A stretch of 64,000 bases of DNA from Arsukibacterium sp. MJ3 (GTDB lineage: Bacteria; Pseudomonadota; Gammaproteobacteria; Enterobacterales; Alteromonadaceae), in assembly GCF_000987765.1 (NCBI RefSeq), contig NZ_LAHP01000011.1, positions 1-64,000 on the forward strand, read 5' to 3'. Of this stretch, positions 28,053-36,457 are shown in pieces. How positions within the stretch are numbered: position 1 is the first letter of the stretch; every line of letters begins with the position of its first letter. A program made the position numbers and the translations under genes. The notes under the pieces are model-generated. The model worked only from the letters and a program-made list of their open reading frames with translations, had not been told where the DNA came from and did not search any database.

Positions 28053-28070
28053 TGTATAAAAAAGTTTACG
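28053..28070 (+). promoter_or_regulatory. TyrR-box-like site, upstream
   Basis: TGTATA-N6-TTTACG matches the TyrR box TGTAAA-N6-TTTACA at 10 of 12 positions and keeps the essential G-N14-C pair. It lies 56 bp upstream of the -35 element of the aroF promoter. Confidence 0.5.
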
Positions 28071-28125
28071 TTTATTTTTCTGTCAGAAAATCCGATATTT
28101 CATGAATTTATTGGCTTGTAGCGGG

Positions 28126-28154
28126 TTGACGCTGCCGTTCAAGATCTTTAGTAT
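28126..28154 (+). promoter_or_regulatory. Sigma70 promoter of aroF-tyrA
   Basis: TTGACG (28126-28131, 5/6), a 17-bp spacer and TAGTAT (28149-28154, 4/6). It is flanked on both sides by TyrR-box-like sequences. The leader to the aroF start is about 120 nt. Confidence 0.6.
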
Positions 28155-28183
28155 GCCTAAATCGTATTTAATTACTTACGTGC

Positions 28184-28201
28184 TGTACAATTTAGTTTAC
28201 A
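28184..28201 (+). promoter_or_regulatory. TyrR-box-like site, downstream (strong)
   Basis: TGTACA-N6-TTTACA matches the TyrR consensus at 11 of 12 positions, with the G-N14-C spacing. It lies about 22-40 bp downstream of the expected transcription start, where a bound repressor would block elongation or promoter clearance. Confidence 0.65.
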
Positions 28202-28279
28202 TAGAGGCGTCAGACCAGTTATTTCGTCGTTTTTATCTATGCTTAATCATCAGCACCGTGTCCTACCTATGGAGTTAGC

Positions 28280-29341
28280 ATGAGCCAGATTGTTGATGAT
28301 TTAAGAATAGTGGCCACTAAGCCACTAAGCCCACCTGCAGTAATGAAAAAAGCCTTGCCAATATCGGAACAAGGCGCTGACTTTGTTGCGCAGGCGCGAA
28401 CCGATATAGCCAATATTGTGCATGGCCGCGATAAGCGCCTGTTAGTGGTCACCGGTCCTTGTTCTATCCATGACCCGCTTGCGGCAATCGAATATGCTAC
28501 TAAGCTTAAAGCGTTGCAGCAGCAATACATTGACAGTTTATATATTGTGATGCGGGTATATTTCGAAAAGCCACGTACTACGGTAGGCTGGAAAGGTTTT
28601 ATTAACGATCCGCATCTAGATGACTCCTTCGACTTGGAAACCGGTCTAACCTGGGGCCGTCAGCTATTGTTAAAAATGGTTGAAATGAAACTGCCTACTG
28701 CCACTGAAGCACTGGATCCGATCAGCCCACAATATTTATCGGATCTGATCAGCTGGGCGGCCATTGGCGCCCGTACAGTGGAGTCGCAAACGCACCGTGA
28801 AATGGCCAGTGGCTTATCAATGCCAGTTGGTTTTAAGAATGGTACCGACGGTAATTTAAATGTGGCGCTGAACGGCTTGCAGTCGGCGGCCAGTGGCCAT
28901 AGTTTTATTGGAATAAATCAGCGGGGTGAAGTAAGTTTAGTGCAAACTGCCGGTAACCCGGATGGCCATATTATTCTTCGTGGCGGTGTAAAACCTAACT
29001 ATGACGTCGACAGTATTAACGGCGCATTAGCGCAACTGAATAAATTAAAATTACCACACGGTATTGTGGTTGATTGCAGCCATGGTAACTCAAATAAAGA
29101 TCATAATCGCCAGCCAGAAGTTGCTCAGGCGGTATTGTCACAACGGCTGGCTGGTACTGAAGCGATTATTGGCATTATGTTGGAAAGTCACTTGTTTGGT
29201 GGCCGGCAGAACTTAACCAATGGTAAAGCAGAGCATTATGGTGTTTCGGTAACTGATGCCTGTATTGACTGGCAAACCACCACAGACCTGTTAGCCAGCT
29301 TACACAAACAAATGCAAACTCTGGTCGTGGCGGCAGCTTAA
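28280..29341 (+). CDS. aroF: 3-deoxy-7-phosphoheptulonate synthase (class I DAHP synthase)
   Basis: A 353-residue enzyme joining erythrose-4-phosphate and PEP, the entry step of the shikimate pathway. Class I motifs GPCSIHD (about 60-66), [40 protein letters not shown], and the metal-binding DCSHGNS (about 268-274) are all present. Tyr-sensitive AroF is inferred from the immediately following tyrA (1 nt gap) and the TyrR-like boxes; the feedback effector cannot be read with certainty. Confidence 0.93.
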   Translation: MSQIVDDLRIVATKPLSPPAVMKKALPISEQGADFVAQARTDIANIVHGRDKRLLVVTGPCSIHDPLAAIEYATKLKALQQQYIDSLYIVMRVYFEKPRTTVGWKGFINDPHLDDSFDLETGLTWGRQLLLKMVEMKLPTATEALDPISPQYLSDLISWAAIGARTVESQTHREMASGLSMPVGFKNGTDGNLNVALNGLQSAASGHSFIGINQRGEVSLVQTAGNPDGHIILRGGVKPNYDVDSINGALAQLNKLKLPHGIVVDCSHGNSNKDHNRQPEVAQAVLSQRLAGTEAIIGIMLESHLFGGRQNLTNGKAEHYGVSVTDACIDWQTTTDLLASLHKQMQTLVVAAA

Positions 29342-29342
29342 G

Positions 29343-30479
29343 ATGGATAAACAACATCAGGCACAACAACAGCTGGCACCACTTCGAGAGCAAATTGATA
29401 GTATCGATAGCCAGCTGGTGCAGTTATTAGCTGAGCGTGCCAAAGTGACGGCGCTGGTAGGCAAGGTAAAACAACATTTTGCGCTTGCGGTATATGTGCC
29501 TGAACGAGAGCAGGTGCTACTTGCTGCCAGACGCGAGCAAGCACTAGCACAGCAGGTTTCACCTGATTTGGTAGAAGATGTACTGCGCCGGATTATGCGC
29601 GAATCTTATGCCACGCAAGAAAATCATTTTGTTTGTTGTCGTGCTGGTGGCGGTAAAGTGGTAGTAGTGGGCGGAGCCGGTGCACTGGGCCAGCGTTTCG
29701 TCAGCTTATTTCAACGTTCTGGTTATGACGTTGTGGTTTTAGATCAAGCCGACTGGCCACAAGCGGTCGCGATATGCGCCAATGCTGCATTGGTACTGTT
29801 GGCAGTACCCATTACCTTAACTGAACAGCTCATCAATCAGCTGCCAGTATTAGCTGCTAATTGTATACTGGCTGATATTACCAGTATTAAGCAGCAGCCG
29901 TTAGGGGCTATGCTAGCTAAACACGCCGGCCCGGTAGTCGGTTTGCACCCAATGTTTGGGCCTGATATTACCAATTTGGTCAAGCAGGTGGTGGTGGTGT
30001 GTGAAGGGCGTGATGCAGAACATTGCCAGTGGCTATTGCAGCAACTTACCGTTTGGGGCGCCGAACTGGTAAGGAAAACTGCCAGCGAACATGATAAAGC
30101 TATGCAATTAATCCAGGCAATGCGTCACTTTTCATCCTTAGTGTACGGTACGCACTTAGCCGAGGAAAAAGCCGATTTAAACCAATTATTGCAGTTAAGC
30201 TCACCCATTTACCGGCTGGAATTGGCAATGGTGGGACGCTTATTTGCCCAAAATGCTGAGTTGTATGCCGATATTATGTTGTCATCGGCTGACGTTGCTG
30301 CGTTGTTAGAGCGTTACCAGCAACGTTTTAGCGAACTGTTGCAGTTGCTAAAAAGCCAAGACAAAACCGGGTTAATGGCGCAGTTTGGCAAAGGCCAGCA
30401 GTTTTTTGGTGAGCTCGCCGGTCAGTTTCTGCAGGAAAGTAAGCAACTGTTACAAAAAGCGGCGGATAGCCGCAGTTAA
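29343..30479 (+). CDS. tyrA: Bifunctional chorismate mutase/prephenate dehydrogenase (T-protein)
   Basis: A 378-residue fusion enzyme leading from chorismate to 4-hydroxyphenylpyruvate. The N-terminal AroQ chorismate mutase (about 10-90; [19 protein letters not shown]) is joined to an NAD-binding prephenate dehydrogenase with the motif [13 protein letters not shown] (about 104-116). The motif GLHPMFGPD is present (about 199-207). It starts 1 nt after the aroF stop, so the pair is one operon. Length matches E. coli TyrA (373). Confidence 0.96.
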   Translation: MDKQHQAQQQLAPLREQIDSIDSQLVQLLAERAKVTALVGKVKQHFALAVYVPEREQVLLAARREQALAQQVSPDLVEDVLRRIMRESYATQENHFVCCRAGGGKVVVVGGAGALGQRFVSLFQRSGYDVVVLDQADWPQAVAICANAALVLLAVPITLTEQLINQLPVLAANCILADITSIKQQPLGAMLAKHAGPVVGLHPMFGPDITNLVKQVVVVCEGRDAEHCQWLLQQLTVWGAELVRKTASEHDKAMQLIQAMRHFSSLVYGTHLAEEKADLNQLLQLSSPIYRLELAMVGRLFAQNAELYADIMLSSADVAALLERYQQRFSELLQLLKSQDKTGLMAQFGKGQQFFGELAGQFLQESKQLLQKAADSRS

Positions 30480-30509
30480 GCTTGCGTTATGTATTGTTCC
30501 TGCATCTAC

Positions 30510-31409
30510 TCATGGTGCAGTTGGCGGTGTCTGGTTCAGTTGGTAGTAATCGTAAATTAGCTGCCAGGCATGTTCTGGTGTGTCGGCAAATTGGATTAGC
30601 TCTAAATCCTGCGGGCTAATTAAACCCTCTTCTGCCAGCATCTCAAAGTTAATCAGTTTCTGCCAAAACGCTTTATCGTACAAAATCACCGGGACCCGCT
30701 CGGCTTTTTTAGTTTGAATAAGGGTTAAGGTTTCAAATAACTCGTCTAAGGTGCCAAAACCGCCTGGAAAAGCCACCAAGGCGCGGGCGCGTTGTAAAAA
30801 ATGCATTTTTCGAATCGCAAAGTAGTGAAACTGAAAGCAAAAATGCGGGGTGATATAAGGGTTGGGTTGCTGCTCTTTGGGTAGCACTATATTCAGCCCA
30901 ATACTCTCACCACCTGCTGCCATAGCGCCGCGGTTAGCTGCTTCCATAACGCCAGGCCCGCCGCCACTGATAATCATTAAGGCGCTGTCCTGATGTTTAT
31001 TGCTATGCTCGGTAACCAGCTGCGAAAAATGCTGCGAAGCTAAGTAGTACTCACTATTTTTAAAATTACGTTTGGCTTGCTTAACCGCCAGTTGTAACGT
31101 GGCATCATCGGGTTGCGCGGCGAGCTCTTGTTCGGCCTGCTCCAGCCGGGCTTTAGCCTGTTCGGGGGCAAGAAAGCGGGCACTGCCAAACACTACAATG
31201 GTCGCCTTAACACCATGCTGCTCCAATACTAATTGTGGTTTCAGGTATTCCAGTTGTAGCCGGACATGACGTAAGTCGTCCTGCATTAAAAAATCGTTAT
31301 CGGCAAATGCCAGCTTGTAAGAGTCGTGATCCTGCAGTCTGGCAATCGCTGCCTGCGATTCTTCAGCTGAGGTGAAATGGCGTTTATATAAGCTATGGGC
31401 GTCTGACAT
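30510..31409 (-). CDS. LOG-family nucleotide 5'-monophosphate phosphoribohydrolase-like protein
   Basis: A 299-residue Rossmann-like protein of the LOG/YgdH superfamily. The signature PGGFGTLDE (about 216-224) and the upstream SGGGPGVMEAANRGA (about 150-164) form the AMP/phosphoribose site; members release the base from nucleotide monophosphates. The substrate here is unknown. The start at 31409 follows AAGGGGAA on the minus strand; a reading extended by 106 residues to 31727 has a low-complexity, Pro/Ser-rich N-terminus overlapping the divergent gene and is rejected. Confidence 0.85.
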   Translation of the reverse strand: MSDAHSLYKRHFTSAEESQAAIARLQDHDSYKLAFADNDFLMQDDLRHVRLQLEYLKPQLVLEQHGVKATIVVFGSARFLAPEQAKARLEQAEQELAAQPDDATLQLAVKQAKRNFKNSEYYLASQHFSQLVTEHSNKHQDSALMIISGGGPGVMEAANRGAMAAGGESIGLNIVLPKEQQPNPYITPHFCFQFHYFAIRKMHFLQRARALVAFPGGFGTLDELFETLTLIQTKKAERVPVILYDKAFWQKLINFEMLAEEGLISPQDLELIQFADTPEHAWQLIYDYYQLNQTPPTAP

Positions 31410-31455
31410 ATATTCCCCTTGCAGCGCGCCGCTGCTGAATAAACTAAGAGATTGT

Positions 31456-31475
31456 TTGATATAGACTAATATCAA
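31456..31475. promoter_or_regulatory. Perfect 20-bp dyad between LOG and Na/Pi genes
   Basis: TTGATAT-N6-ATATCAA is an exact inverted repeat in the 112-bp divergent intergenic region. The size and symmetry suit a dimeric repressor or activator site controlling one or both genes. No regulator is encoded next to it. Confidence 0.4.
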
Positions 31476-31521
31476 TAAGCTTAAGTTGCGATATAAATTA
31501 TCAAAAGCAGAAGGAATACTA

Positions 31522-33162
31522 ATGTGGACTGACACGCTGATGGCCTTTGGTGCCCTCGGTTTAATTTTACTGGGAATGGACTGGATGAGTCGTGGCCTGA
31601 AAACCGCAGCAGGTCCCAGCTTAATGCAGTTTTTACAGCGCTGGACCGGCAAACCGCTGCACGGGGTGCTGTTTGGCGGCATAGCGACGGTAGCGGTGCA
31701 ATCGTCCAGTGCCGTAACAGTAACCACTATCGGCTTTGTTAACGCCGGTATTTTATCCCTGCAAAATGCCGCCTTTGTTATTTATGGCAGCAATGTTGGC
31801 ACCTCGGTTACCGGCTGGTTTATTGCATTAATAGGCTTACAATTTAAGATTGATAGCTTAGCGCTGCCGGTAATTGGCGCAGGCGCGTTGCTGCAGTTAT
31901 TTAGTAAGTCGATGCGGCGCAAGGGTATTGGCGAGGGCTTAATTGGCTTTGGCATGCTGTTTCTGGGGCTGAGCTTTTTAAAGCAAAGCTTTGATTCGGC
32001 CTTTATTGATATTCAATTTTCAGCGCTAAGCCAGTTGGGGTTATGGGGTATTCTGCTGGGGGTATTACTGGGTACGCTGCTTAGCACCTTGATGCAAGCC
32101 TCTATTGCAGTGATTGCCCTGGTGATTACTGCAGTATCTGCAGGCGCTTTACCGTTGCCCCTGGCCGCGGCTTTTGTGATTGGCGCTAACCTGGGTACTA
32201 CCTCTACCGCCATCATGTCGACCTTAGCAGCTACTGCAAAAGCGAAACGGCTGGCGATGCTGCATGTGATCTTTAATGTGCTAACCGGGCTGGTGGCGTT
32301 AATACTGCTAAGTCCACTATTGGCGCTGATTTCATTGCTGCAGCACTGGTTATTTCACGAGCCACAAGCGGCGGTTAGTCTGGCACTTTTTCATACGCTG
32401 TTTAACGTGCTGGGGGTGCTATTAATGTGGCCTATTACCTCCCGGTTGGTGTTGTATCTGAATGGCCGTTTTCGTCGCCAGGCTATCGGTCAGTTGCGTA
32501 CACTGGATGCATCCAGCCTGACTATTCCGGCACTGGCGATTAAAACCCTGAGTATGGAAACCTTAAGGATAGGCCAGTTATTAGCTGCACAGGCGCTGGC
32601 GATTAGTCGTGGCAAGGGAAGCGACAGTGAGACATTGGACTCTATTCGCCAATTACAAAATGAGCTGACGCACTACATGCTGCAATTAAGCAAGCAACCG
32701 CTGGCCGAGCAGGAAGCGCAAGCACTCAGTGAGTTGGTGCAAAATCAGTTGCGGTTGGAAATGACTTTGCAGTTGTTGCCCGCTTTAACCCGGCAACTGG
32801 CCGCCGATGTTAATGGCTTGCTGCCCGAGCAGCAATTATGGCTGCAGTTAGTTGCCGCACATTGGCCGCAAGATGCCGCAGCAGTACGCAGTTGTTACCG
32901 GGAGCTAATGAAACAACGCCAACAGCTTAAAAAGCAGCTATACCAGTTAGTACTTGCCGATCAACTCAGCAATGATTCAGGGGGTGATCTGCTGCTGCGT
33001 TTTGCAGAGCTGCGTCGCTTTAACCAGCAACTTACCAAAGCGATGTTGGCGCTGGGCAATTTACAAAGTCAATATCAGGTGGCTGAGCCTGCAGTGGATA
33101 ACATTGCTGCCAAGGCTAACCCGAATGAGTTTAACCAAGAGGACAATAATAATGCCAGTTAA
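31522..33162 (+). CDS. Na+/Pi-cotransporter family protein (PF02690)
   Basis: A 546-residue membrane protein. It has two Na_Pi repeats: the first carries QSSSAVTV (about 56-63), GSNVGTS follows, and the second carries MQASIAV and GANLGTTST (about 219-227). About eight helices are followed by a soluble C-terminal region (about 340-546) with PhoU-like helical character. The second repeat has MQAS where QSSS is usual. Probably phosphate-linked transport, by family. ATG 31522 has a strong AGAAGGA Shine-Dalgarno sequence. It overlaps the next gene by 11 nt. Confidence 0.85.
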   Translation: MWTDTLMAFGALGLILLGMDWMSRGLKTAAGPSLMQFLQRWTGKPLHGVLFGGIATVAVQSSSAVTVTTIGFVNAGILSLQNAAFVIYGSNVGTSVTGWFIALIGLQFKIDSLALPVIGAGALLQLFSKSMRRKGIGEGLIGFGMLFLGLSFLKQSFDSAFIDIQFSALSQLGLWGILLGVLLGTLLSTLMQASIAVIALVITAVSAGALPLPLAAAFVIGANLGTTSTAIMSTLAATAKAKRLAMLHVIFNVLTGLVALILLSPLLALISLLQHWLFHEPQAAVSLALFHTLFNVLGVLLMWPITSRLVLYLNGRFRRQAIGQLRTLDASSLTIPALAIKTLSMETLRIGQLLAAQALAISRGKGSDSETLDSIRQLQNELTHYMLQLSKQPLAEQEAQALSELVQNQLRLEMTLQLLPALTRQLAADVNGLLPEQQLWLQLVAAHWPQDAAAVRSCYRELMKQRQQLKKQLYQLVLADQLSNDSGGDLLLRFAELRRFNQQLTKAMLALGNLQSQYQVAEPAVDNIAAKANPNEFNQEDNNNAS

Positions 33163-34552
33163 TGCTAACTTAACGTTTTTAGGAGCCGCCGGTCAGGTAA
33201 CCGGCTCTTGCTATCTGATAGAGCACAATAAGCAAAAAATTCTGCTGGACTGCGGGATGACCCAGGGTGCAGATCAGGTGCGGGAGTGGCATAAATTCCG
33301 CTTTGCTTTTAAACCGAAGGAAATCGATTTAGTTATTTTATCTCACGCCCATATCGATCATAGTGGCTTACTGCCATTGCTGGTTGCTAAAGGCTTTAAA
33401 GGCAAAATAATTTGCACACCAGGTACCGCAGAGTTATTGCCGGTGTTACTGAAAGACTCGGTAGGGTTGTATTTAAAAGATTTAGAATGGCAGAACAAAA
33501 AAGCCGCCCGTAGCGGTAAAAAGCAGCAAGACCCGGTGATGACGGTAGCTAATGCCGAACGGGTCAGTGAGCTGGTGCAGTCTTTGCCTTATCGTAAGCG
33601 GCAGGTGCCACTGCCGGGGTTAGAGCTGGAATTTGCCGATGCTGGTCATATTCTGGGGTCGGCTATTATTGAACTATGGATAAAGGGCAGTCAGGCGATG
33701 CGTAAGCTGGTATTTTCCGGCGATCTTGGTAATCCGGCCACTGTGCTAATGCACGACCCGACCGAAATTAGCCAAGCAGATGTAGTACTACTGGAAAGTA
33801 CTTACGGTAACCGTAACCATCAAACCCTGGACAATACGGTGGAGGAGTTCGCCAATGCACTGGAGCAGGCCTATAAGGATGGCGGCAACGTGTTTATTCC
33901 GGCTTTTGCCCTGGGGCGCTCGCAAGAGGTACTGTATTATCTGGCATTGCTGCATCATCAGGGGCGATTAAAGCAGCGTGCAATTTTTCTGGACAGCCCA
34001 ATGGCCATCAGTATCACCAAAATTTATGATGATTACTTGCATGCTCTGGATCAGGCTGATTTAAATAAGATTGGTGCAGGGCGCAGCTTGCAACAATTGT
34101 TACCGATGTTAAAACTAACGCCAAAAGTGGAAGATTCGATGGCGATTAACCGGGTGACGAATGGCGCCATTATTATTGCCGGTAGTGGAATGTGTAATGG
34201 TGGCCGCATTGTGCATCACTTTAAACATAATCTATGGAAAAATACCAATCATGTTATTTTTGTTGGCTTTCAAGCTCGGGGCACCCTGGGGCGGCGGCTG
34301 GTTGACGGTGAAAAACGGGTTAAAATGTTTGGCCAGGATATCGTGGTAAAAGCCCGGGTGCACACGATTGGTGGCTTTTCAGCGCATGCCGGACAGAGCG
34401 AACTGTTAGACTGGGCCAAAGCCATTGGCGGTCAGCCGCAATTTTACTTGGTACATGGTGAGCCCGAAGCGCAGCAAGTACTGCAAGAAAAATTGCAGCA
34501 GCAGGGTATTGCTGCACTGATCCCAGCCAAGGGTGACAGTATTAAGTTGTAA
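33152..34552 (+). CDS. Metallo-beta-lactamase/beta-CASP exonuclease-like protein
   Basis: A 466-residue CPSF73/YSH1-like protein. The metal-binding SHAHIDHSG (about 62-70), the beta-CASP insert, SGMCNGGRIVHH (about 346-357) and the C-terminal HTIGGFSAHAGQ (about 404-415) define the RNA-processing branch of the MBL fold. It is predicted to be an RNase acting on RNA 3' or 5' ends; bacterial substrates are undefined. ATG 33152 follows GAGGA; the longer frame upstream lies entirely within the Na/Pi gene. Translationally coupled to it by overlap. Confidence 0.9.
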   Translation: MPVNANLTFLGAAGQVTGSCYLIEHNKQKILLDCGMTQGADQVREWHKFRFAFKPKEIDLVILSHAHIDHSGLLPLLVAKGFKGKIICTPGTAELLPVLLKDSVGLYLKDLEWQNKKAARSGKKQQDPVMTVANAERVSELVQSLPYRKRQVPLPGLELEFADAGHILGSAIIELWIKGSQAMRKLVFSGDLGNPATVLMHDPTEISQADVVLLESTYGNRNHQTLDNTVEEFANALEQAYKDGGNVFIPAFALGRSQEVLYYLALLHHQGRLKQRAIFLDSPMAISITKIYDDYLHALDQADLNKIGAGRSLQQLLPMLKLTPKVEDSMAINRVTNGAIIIAGSGMCNGGRIVHHFKHNLWKNTNHVIFVGFQARGTLGRRLVDGEKRVKMFGQDIVVKARVHTIGGFSAHAGQSELLDWAKAIGGQPQFYLVHGEPEAQQVLQEKLQQQGIAALIPAKGDSIKL

Positions 34553-34643
34553 CCGGATATATTTTGGCATTGGCAAATGGCTGTCAGGGAGTACAATTCC
34601 GGATATACTAATACCGGATATACAAATGCCGGATAAACAGCAA
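34553..34643. repeat. Direct repeats of CCGGATATA before the TPR gene
   Basis: Three tandem 15-bp units begin with CCGGATA at 34599, 34614 and 34629. The first two share CCGGATATAC-AAT-type sequence and the third is degenerate. A fourth copy of CCGGATATA lies at 34553, right after the upstream stop codon. The exact 15-bp periodicity (about 1.4 helical turns) suggests either a slipped repeat or a set of protein sites. Confidence 0.7.
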
Positions 34644-34656
34644 ACAAAGGACCGTC

Positions 34657-35661
34657 ATGAAACTTATCACCTTAGCAGCACTGCTGCTTAGCTTTGGGTT
34701 GAATGCTACACCTACCCAATCAACTGCAGCGCGAACCGTCCAGCAAACTGAACTGGAACAAAAAGTCGCCGAGTTGTGGCAGCAGCAAGACTACGCCGCA
34801 GCCAAAGTGCTGTTAGCCGACAAGGTCAACCGAAAAACCAGTGATGCCTGGTTGCTGGCAGCGCTGGGGCGCAGTGAACTGGAGCTGGGGCAAGCCGAAG
34901 CTGCTGAAGCATTACTGGCCAGAGCAATAAAAATTGCACCTGCCACAGCCAGTTACCAGTTTTGGTTTGGCAGAGCCAGTTGTGATCGCGCTCAGCAAGC
35001 CGGCATGTTAAGTGCGTTGGGTTATGCCAAACGCTGTCGCAAGGCGTTTGAACAAGCCGTTGCGTTGGCACCTTCAGAGGCCCGCTATTTAAAAGCGCTG
35101 GGTAAATACTATGCGCAGGCACCGGGAATTGCTGGTGGTGATCAAACTCAGGCCCTGCTTATAGCAGACACCTTAGCACAACAAGACCCGTTACAAGGCC
35201 AGCTATTAAAACTAGACGTGTTGTTTAGTGCTGAAGATATCACCGCAGCAGAACAAGTCGTCGCGGGCAGTGAGCTATTACAAAGCCGGCCTGAGCCCTA
35301 TTTTATGCGAGGCATTCATATGGCGCAAAATCGCAACTATAAAGCGGCGATGGAGGCGTTTGCTAAAGCCAGCGAAAAAACTGTTGCAGATACTGATGGC
35401 AAGCGCAGCCGCTTACTGGCGCTATACCAGTTAGGCCGTGCCAGTGTCTTGGCCAAAGCTGATTATCCACAAGGAATTGCGGCTCTAACGGAATTCCTGG
35501 CTGATGGTAGTATGGAAAGCTTTAATGAATGGGCGCAATTTCGACTAAGTCAATTATATCTGGCGCAAGAACAGCGGGCTGAAGCAGAGGCGATTTTAAT
35601 GCCATTGTTAGCAACAACGGACGATGCTAACCTTAAATCTGAAATTAAAAAAATACTCTAA
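34657..35661 (+). CDS. Exported tetratricopeptide-repeat protein
   Basis: A 334-residue protein with a signal peptide (about 1-18, cleavage near NATPTQ) and several degenerate TPR units in the mature part. Readable units are DAWLLAALGRSELELGQAEAAEALLARAI at about 67-95, YLKALGKYY near 146 and YFMRGIHMAQNRNYKAAMEAFAKA near 211. It is probably periplasmic. Partner unknown. It starts with a good Shine-Dalgarno sequence (AAAGGA) after the repeat array. Confidence 0.75.
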   Translation: MKLITLAALLLSFGLNATPTQSTAARTVQQTELEQKVAELWQQQDYAAAKVLLADKVNRKTSDAWLLAALGRSELELGQAEAAEALLARAIKIAPATASYQFWFGRASCDRAQQAGMLSALGYAKRCRKAFEQAVALAPSEARYLKALGKYYAQAPGIAGGDQTQALLIADTLAQQDPLQGQLLKLDVLFSAEDITAAEQVVAGSELLQSRPEPYFMRGIHMAQNRNYKAAMEAFAKASEKTVADTDGKRSRLLALYQLGRASVLAKADYPQGIAALTEFLADGSMESFNEWAQFRLSQLYLAQEQRAEAEAILMPLLATTDDANLKSEIKKIL

Positions 35662-35693
35662 ATCAGTAGAGTAAAAGCTTTGGAGCTAAAGTA

Positions 35694-36086
35694 GTGACCG
35701 CAAAACTTGGCGGGATCCATCATGTGGCAATTATTTGCAGCGATTATTCGCGGAGCAAAGATTTTTACAGCAAGCTATTAGGGTTGCAAATCGTTGCCGA
35801 AAATTACCGGCCGGCACGTGACTCCTGGAAGCTTGACTTACAGCTGCCAGATGGCAGTAAGTTGGAACTGTTTAGCTTCCCAAACCCACCTGTGAGGCCA
35901 AGCCAACCGGAAGCGCAGGGGCTGCGACATCTGGCCTTTAACGTCGCCAATCTGGCGGATTATGCCGCCTATTTAATTGCTAATGGTATTGCCGTAGAGC
36001 CGGTACGTATCGATGAATTTACCGGCAAGCAATATAGTTTTTTTCAGGATCCGGATGGTCTGCCCTTAGAACTTTATCAGCAATAA
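35694..36086 (+). CDS. VOC-family protein, YaeR-like
   Basis: A 130-residue vicinal-oxygen-chelate (glyoxalase/dioxygenase fold) protein. It aligns closely by eye with E. coli YaeR: IHHVAIICSDYSRSKDFY, RDSWKLDLQLP, ELFSFPNPPVRPS, GLRHLAFNV and the C-terminal DPDGLPLELYQQ. The metal ligands are expected at His (HHVA), Glu (KLELF), His (LRHL) and Glu (LELY). The physiological substrate of YaeR is not settled. It starts at GTG 35694. Confidence 0.85.
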   Translation: MTAKLGGIHHVAIICSDYSRSKDFYSKLLGLQIVAENYRPARDSWKLDLQLPDGSKLELFSFPNPPVRPSQPEAQGLRHLAFNVANLADYAAYLIANGIAVEPVRIDEFTGKQYSFFQDPDGLPLELYQQ

Positions 36087-36099
36087 CATAGGTGAATGT

Positions 36100-36429
36100 A
36101 TGGCATTACAGCTTATTCCGTTAATCAAAGTGTTGGGGCCCTATCTGACCACTATTGCCACATCTGCTATACCCGCTTTTACTGCTAAGTCGGCCGCAGC
36201 AAAGACCGATCCGCTGCTTGTTCAACAAATTAGCGAATTGCAGGATGCTGTAACCAAAAATGCTCAGTCTTTGCATGTGCTGGCCGAGCAACTGCAAAAA
36301 GTAATTGCTTCAGCAGAGCTGGCTTCTGCGGTAGCCGAGCGGCAAATTGCCACCTATAAATTGTTAGTTATTGGCAGTGCTATAACGTCGGTAGCCGCCA
36401 TCACGTTAGCAGCGCTCAGCCTGCTCTGA
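36100..36429 (+). CDS. Small hypothetical protein with C-terminal membrane helix
   Basis: A 109-residue protein not recognised. The N-terminus is hydrophobic/amphipathic (about 1-28), the middle (about 40-80) is a likely coiled coil rich in Gln, Leu and Glu, and residues about 88-108 form a membrane helix. It follows the YaeR-like gene by 13 nt with its own Shine-Dalgarno sequence (AGGTGA), so it is likely co-expressed. The layout suggests a tail-anchored or two-segment membrane protein. Confidence 0.65.
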   Translation: MALQLIPLIKVLGPYLTTIATSAIPAFTAKSAAAKTDPLLVQQISELQDAVTKNAQSLHVLAEQLQKVIASAELASAVAERQIATYKLLVIGSAITSVAAITLAALSLL

Positions 36430-36457
36430 GCGAGCTGCTGCGGCATTATACGAACTG

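Noticed and set aside
31410..31727. 106-residue N-terminal extension of the LOG-family protein
   Set aside because: It is rich in low-complexity Pro/Ser and overlaps the divergent Na/Pi gene; a good Shine-Dalgarno sequence precedes ATG 31409.
32954..33151. 66-residue N-terminal extension of the beta-CASP protein
   Set aside because: It lies wholly inside the transporter gene in another frame, and ATG 33152 has GAGGA upstream.
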